Origin: Chitinophagales bacterium
GTDB lineage: Bacteria > Bacteroidota > Bacteroidia > Chitinophagales > UBA2359
Length of the DNA: 5,771 nucleotides
Assembly: GCA_020629335.1 (NCBI GenBank)
Contig: JAHDDN010000156.1
Coordinates: forward strand, 5,216-10,986
Direction: 5' to 3'
The notes beneath the pieces are model-generated. The model saw only the letters and a list, made by a program, of their open reading frames with translations. It did not search any database and was not told the DNA's origin. Position numbers and translations under genes: made by a program. Position 1 is the stretch's first letter, and every line of letters begins with the position of its first letter. Below, piece by piece: positions 5,720-5,771 of this stretch.

Positions 5720-5771
5720 TTACCAACGTCTTCTTCTGCTACTTGGTCTACGTAAGCCTAAGGCACCTAAT
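5720..5771 (-). CDS. C-terminal end of an unidentified protein (partial)
   Basis: Read on the minus strand from the window edge, a frame gives LGALGLRRPSSRRRRW and then TAA (5720-5722). It is supported as a real gene end by the strong terminator 24 nt beyond the stop and by the convergent arrangement. The tail is strikingly basic (six Arg in the last ten residues), with a Gly/Leu stretch before it, which could be the end of a membrane segment or a glycine-rich tail followed by a cytoplasmic or nucleic-acid-binding tip. Only 16 codons are present, so neither family nor function can be given, and the frame could be wrong. Confidence 0.5.
   Translation of the reverse strand, partial: LGALGLRRPSSRRRRW

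Overview
The window looks like chromosomal DNA from a member of the Bacteroidota, probably a Cytophagales- or Flavobacteriia-type bacterium. The evidence is a DUF5916/CBM9-type outer-membrane protein typical of that phylum, the low G+C of the genes, the absence of clear Shine-Dalgarno sequences, and repeat types that I associate with these genomes. This assignment is inferred from protein style and was not checked by a search.

Layout. Positions 4-2457 (minus) encode a secreted CBM9-like/DUF5916 beta-barrel protein. A 276-bp gap (2458-2733) holds one REP-like hairpin. Positions 2734-4536 (minus) encode an unusual membrane-anchored MutS-family ATPase. A 57-bp divergent spacer separates it from a compact plus-strand pair: a MmcQ/YjbR-family protein (4594-4953) and, 10 bp downstream, a small two- or three-helix membrane protein with an acidic tail (4964-5287). 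Positions 5288-5719 are non-coding and packed with repeats and palindromes. The window ends in the last 16 codons of a minus-strand gene (stop at 5720-5722), which has a strong terminator just downstream of it.

The genes themselves are ordinary in type. The membrane-bound MutS paralogue is the most interesting protein because it keeps a complete MutS ATPase core but lacks mismatch-recognition domains and has two pairs of transmembrane helices. No pathway obviously links the four complete genes.

The most notable non-coding signal is the convergent intergenic region 5288-5719. In order it carries overlapping AT-rich palindromes, two REP-like GC hairpins (the second embedded in a perfect 21-bp-arm palindrome), a GC-rich block of nested inverted repeats, a heptanucleotide TATTGGG array with G-quadruplex potential, and a bidirectional-looking terminator. 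A third REP-like hairpin lies between the MutS and DUF5916 genes. The three hairpins show covarying stem pairs and a shared GTAG/GTAC foot, which suggests a dispersed element family, possibly mobilised in trans by a RAYT-type transposase encoded elsewhere.
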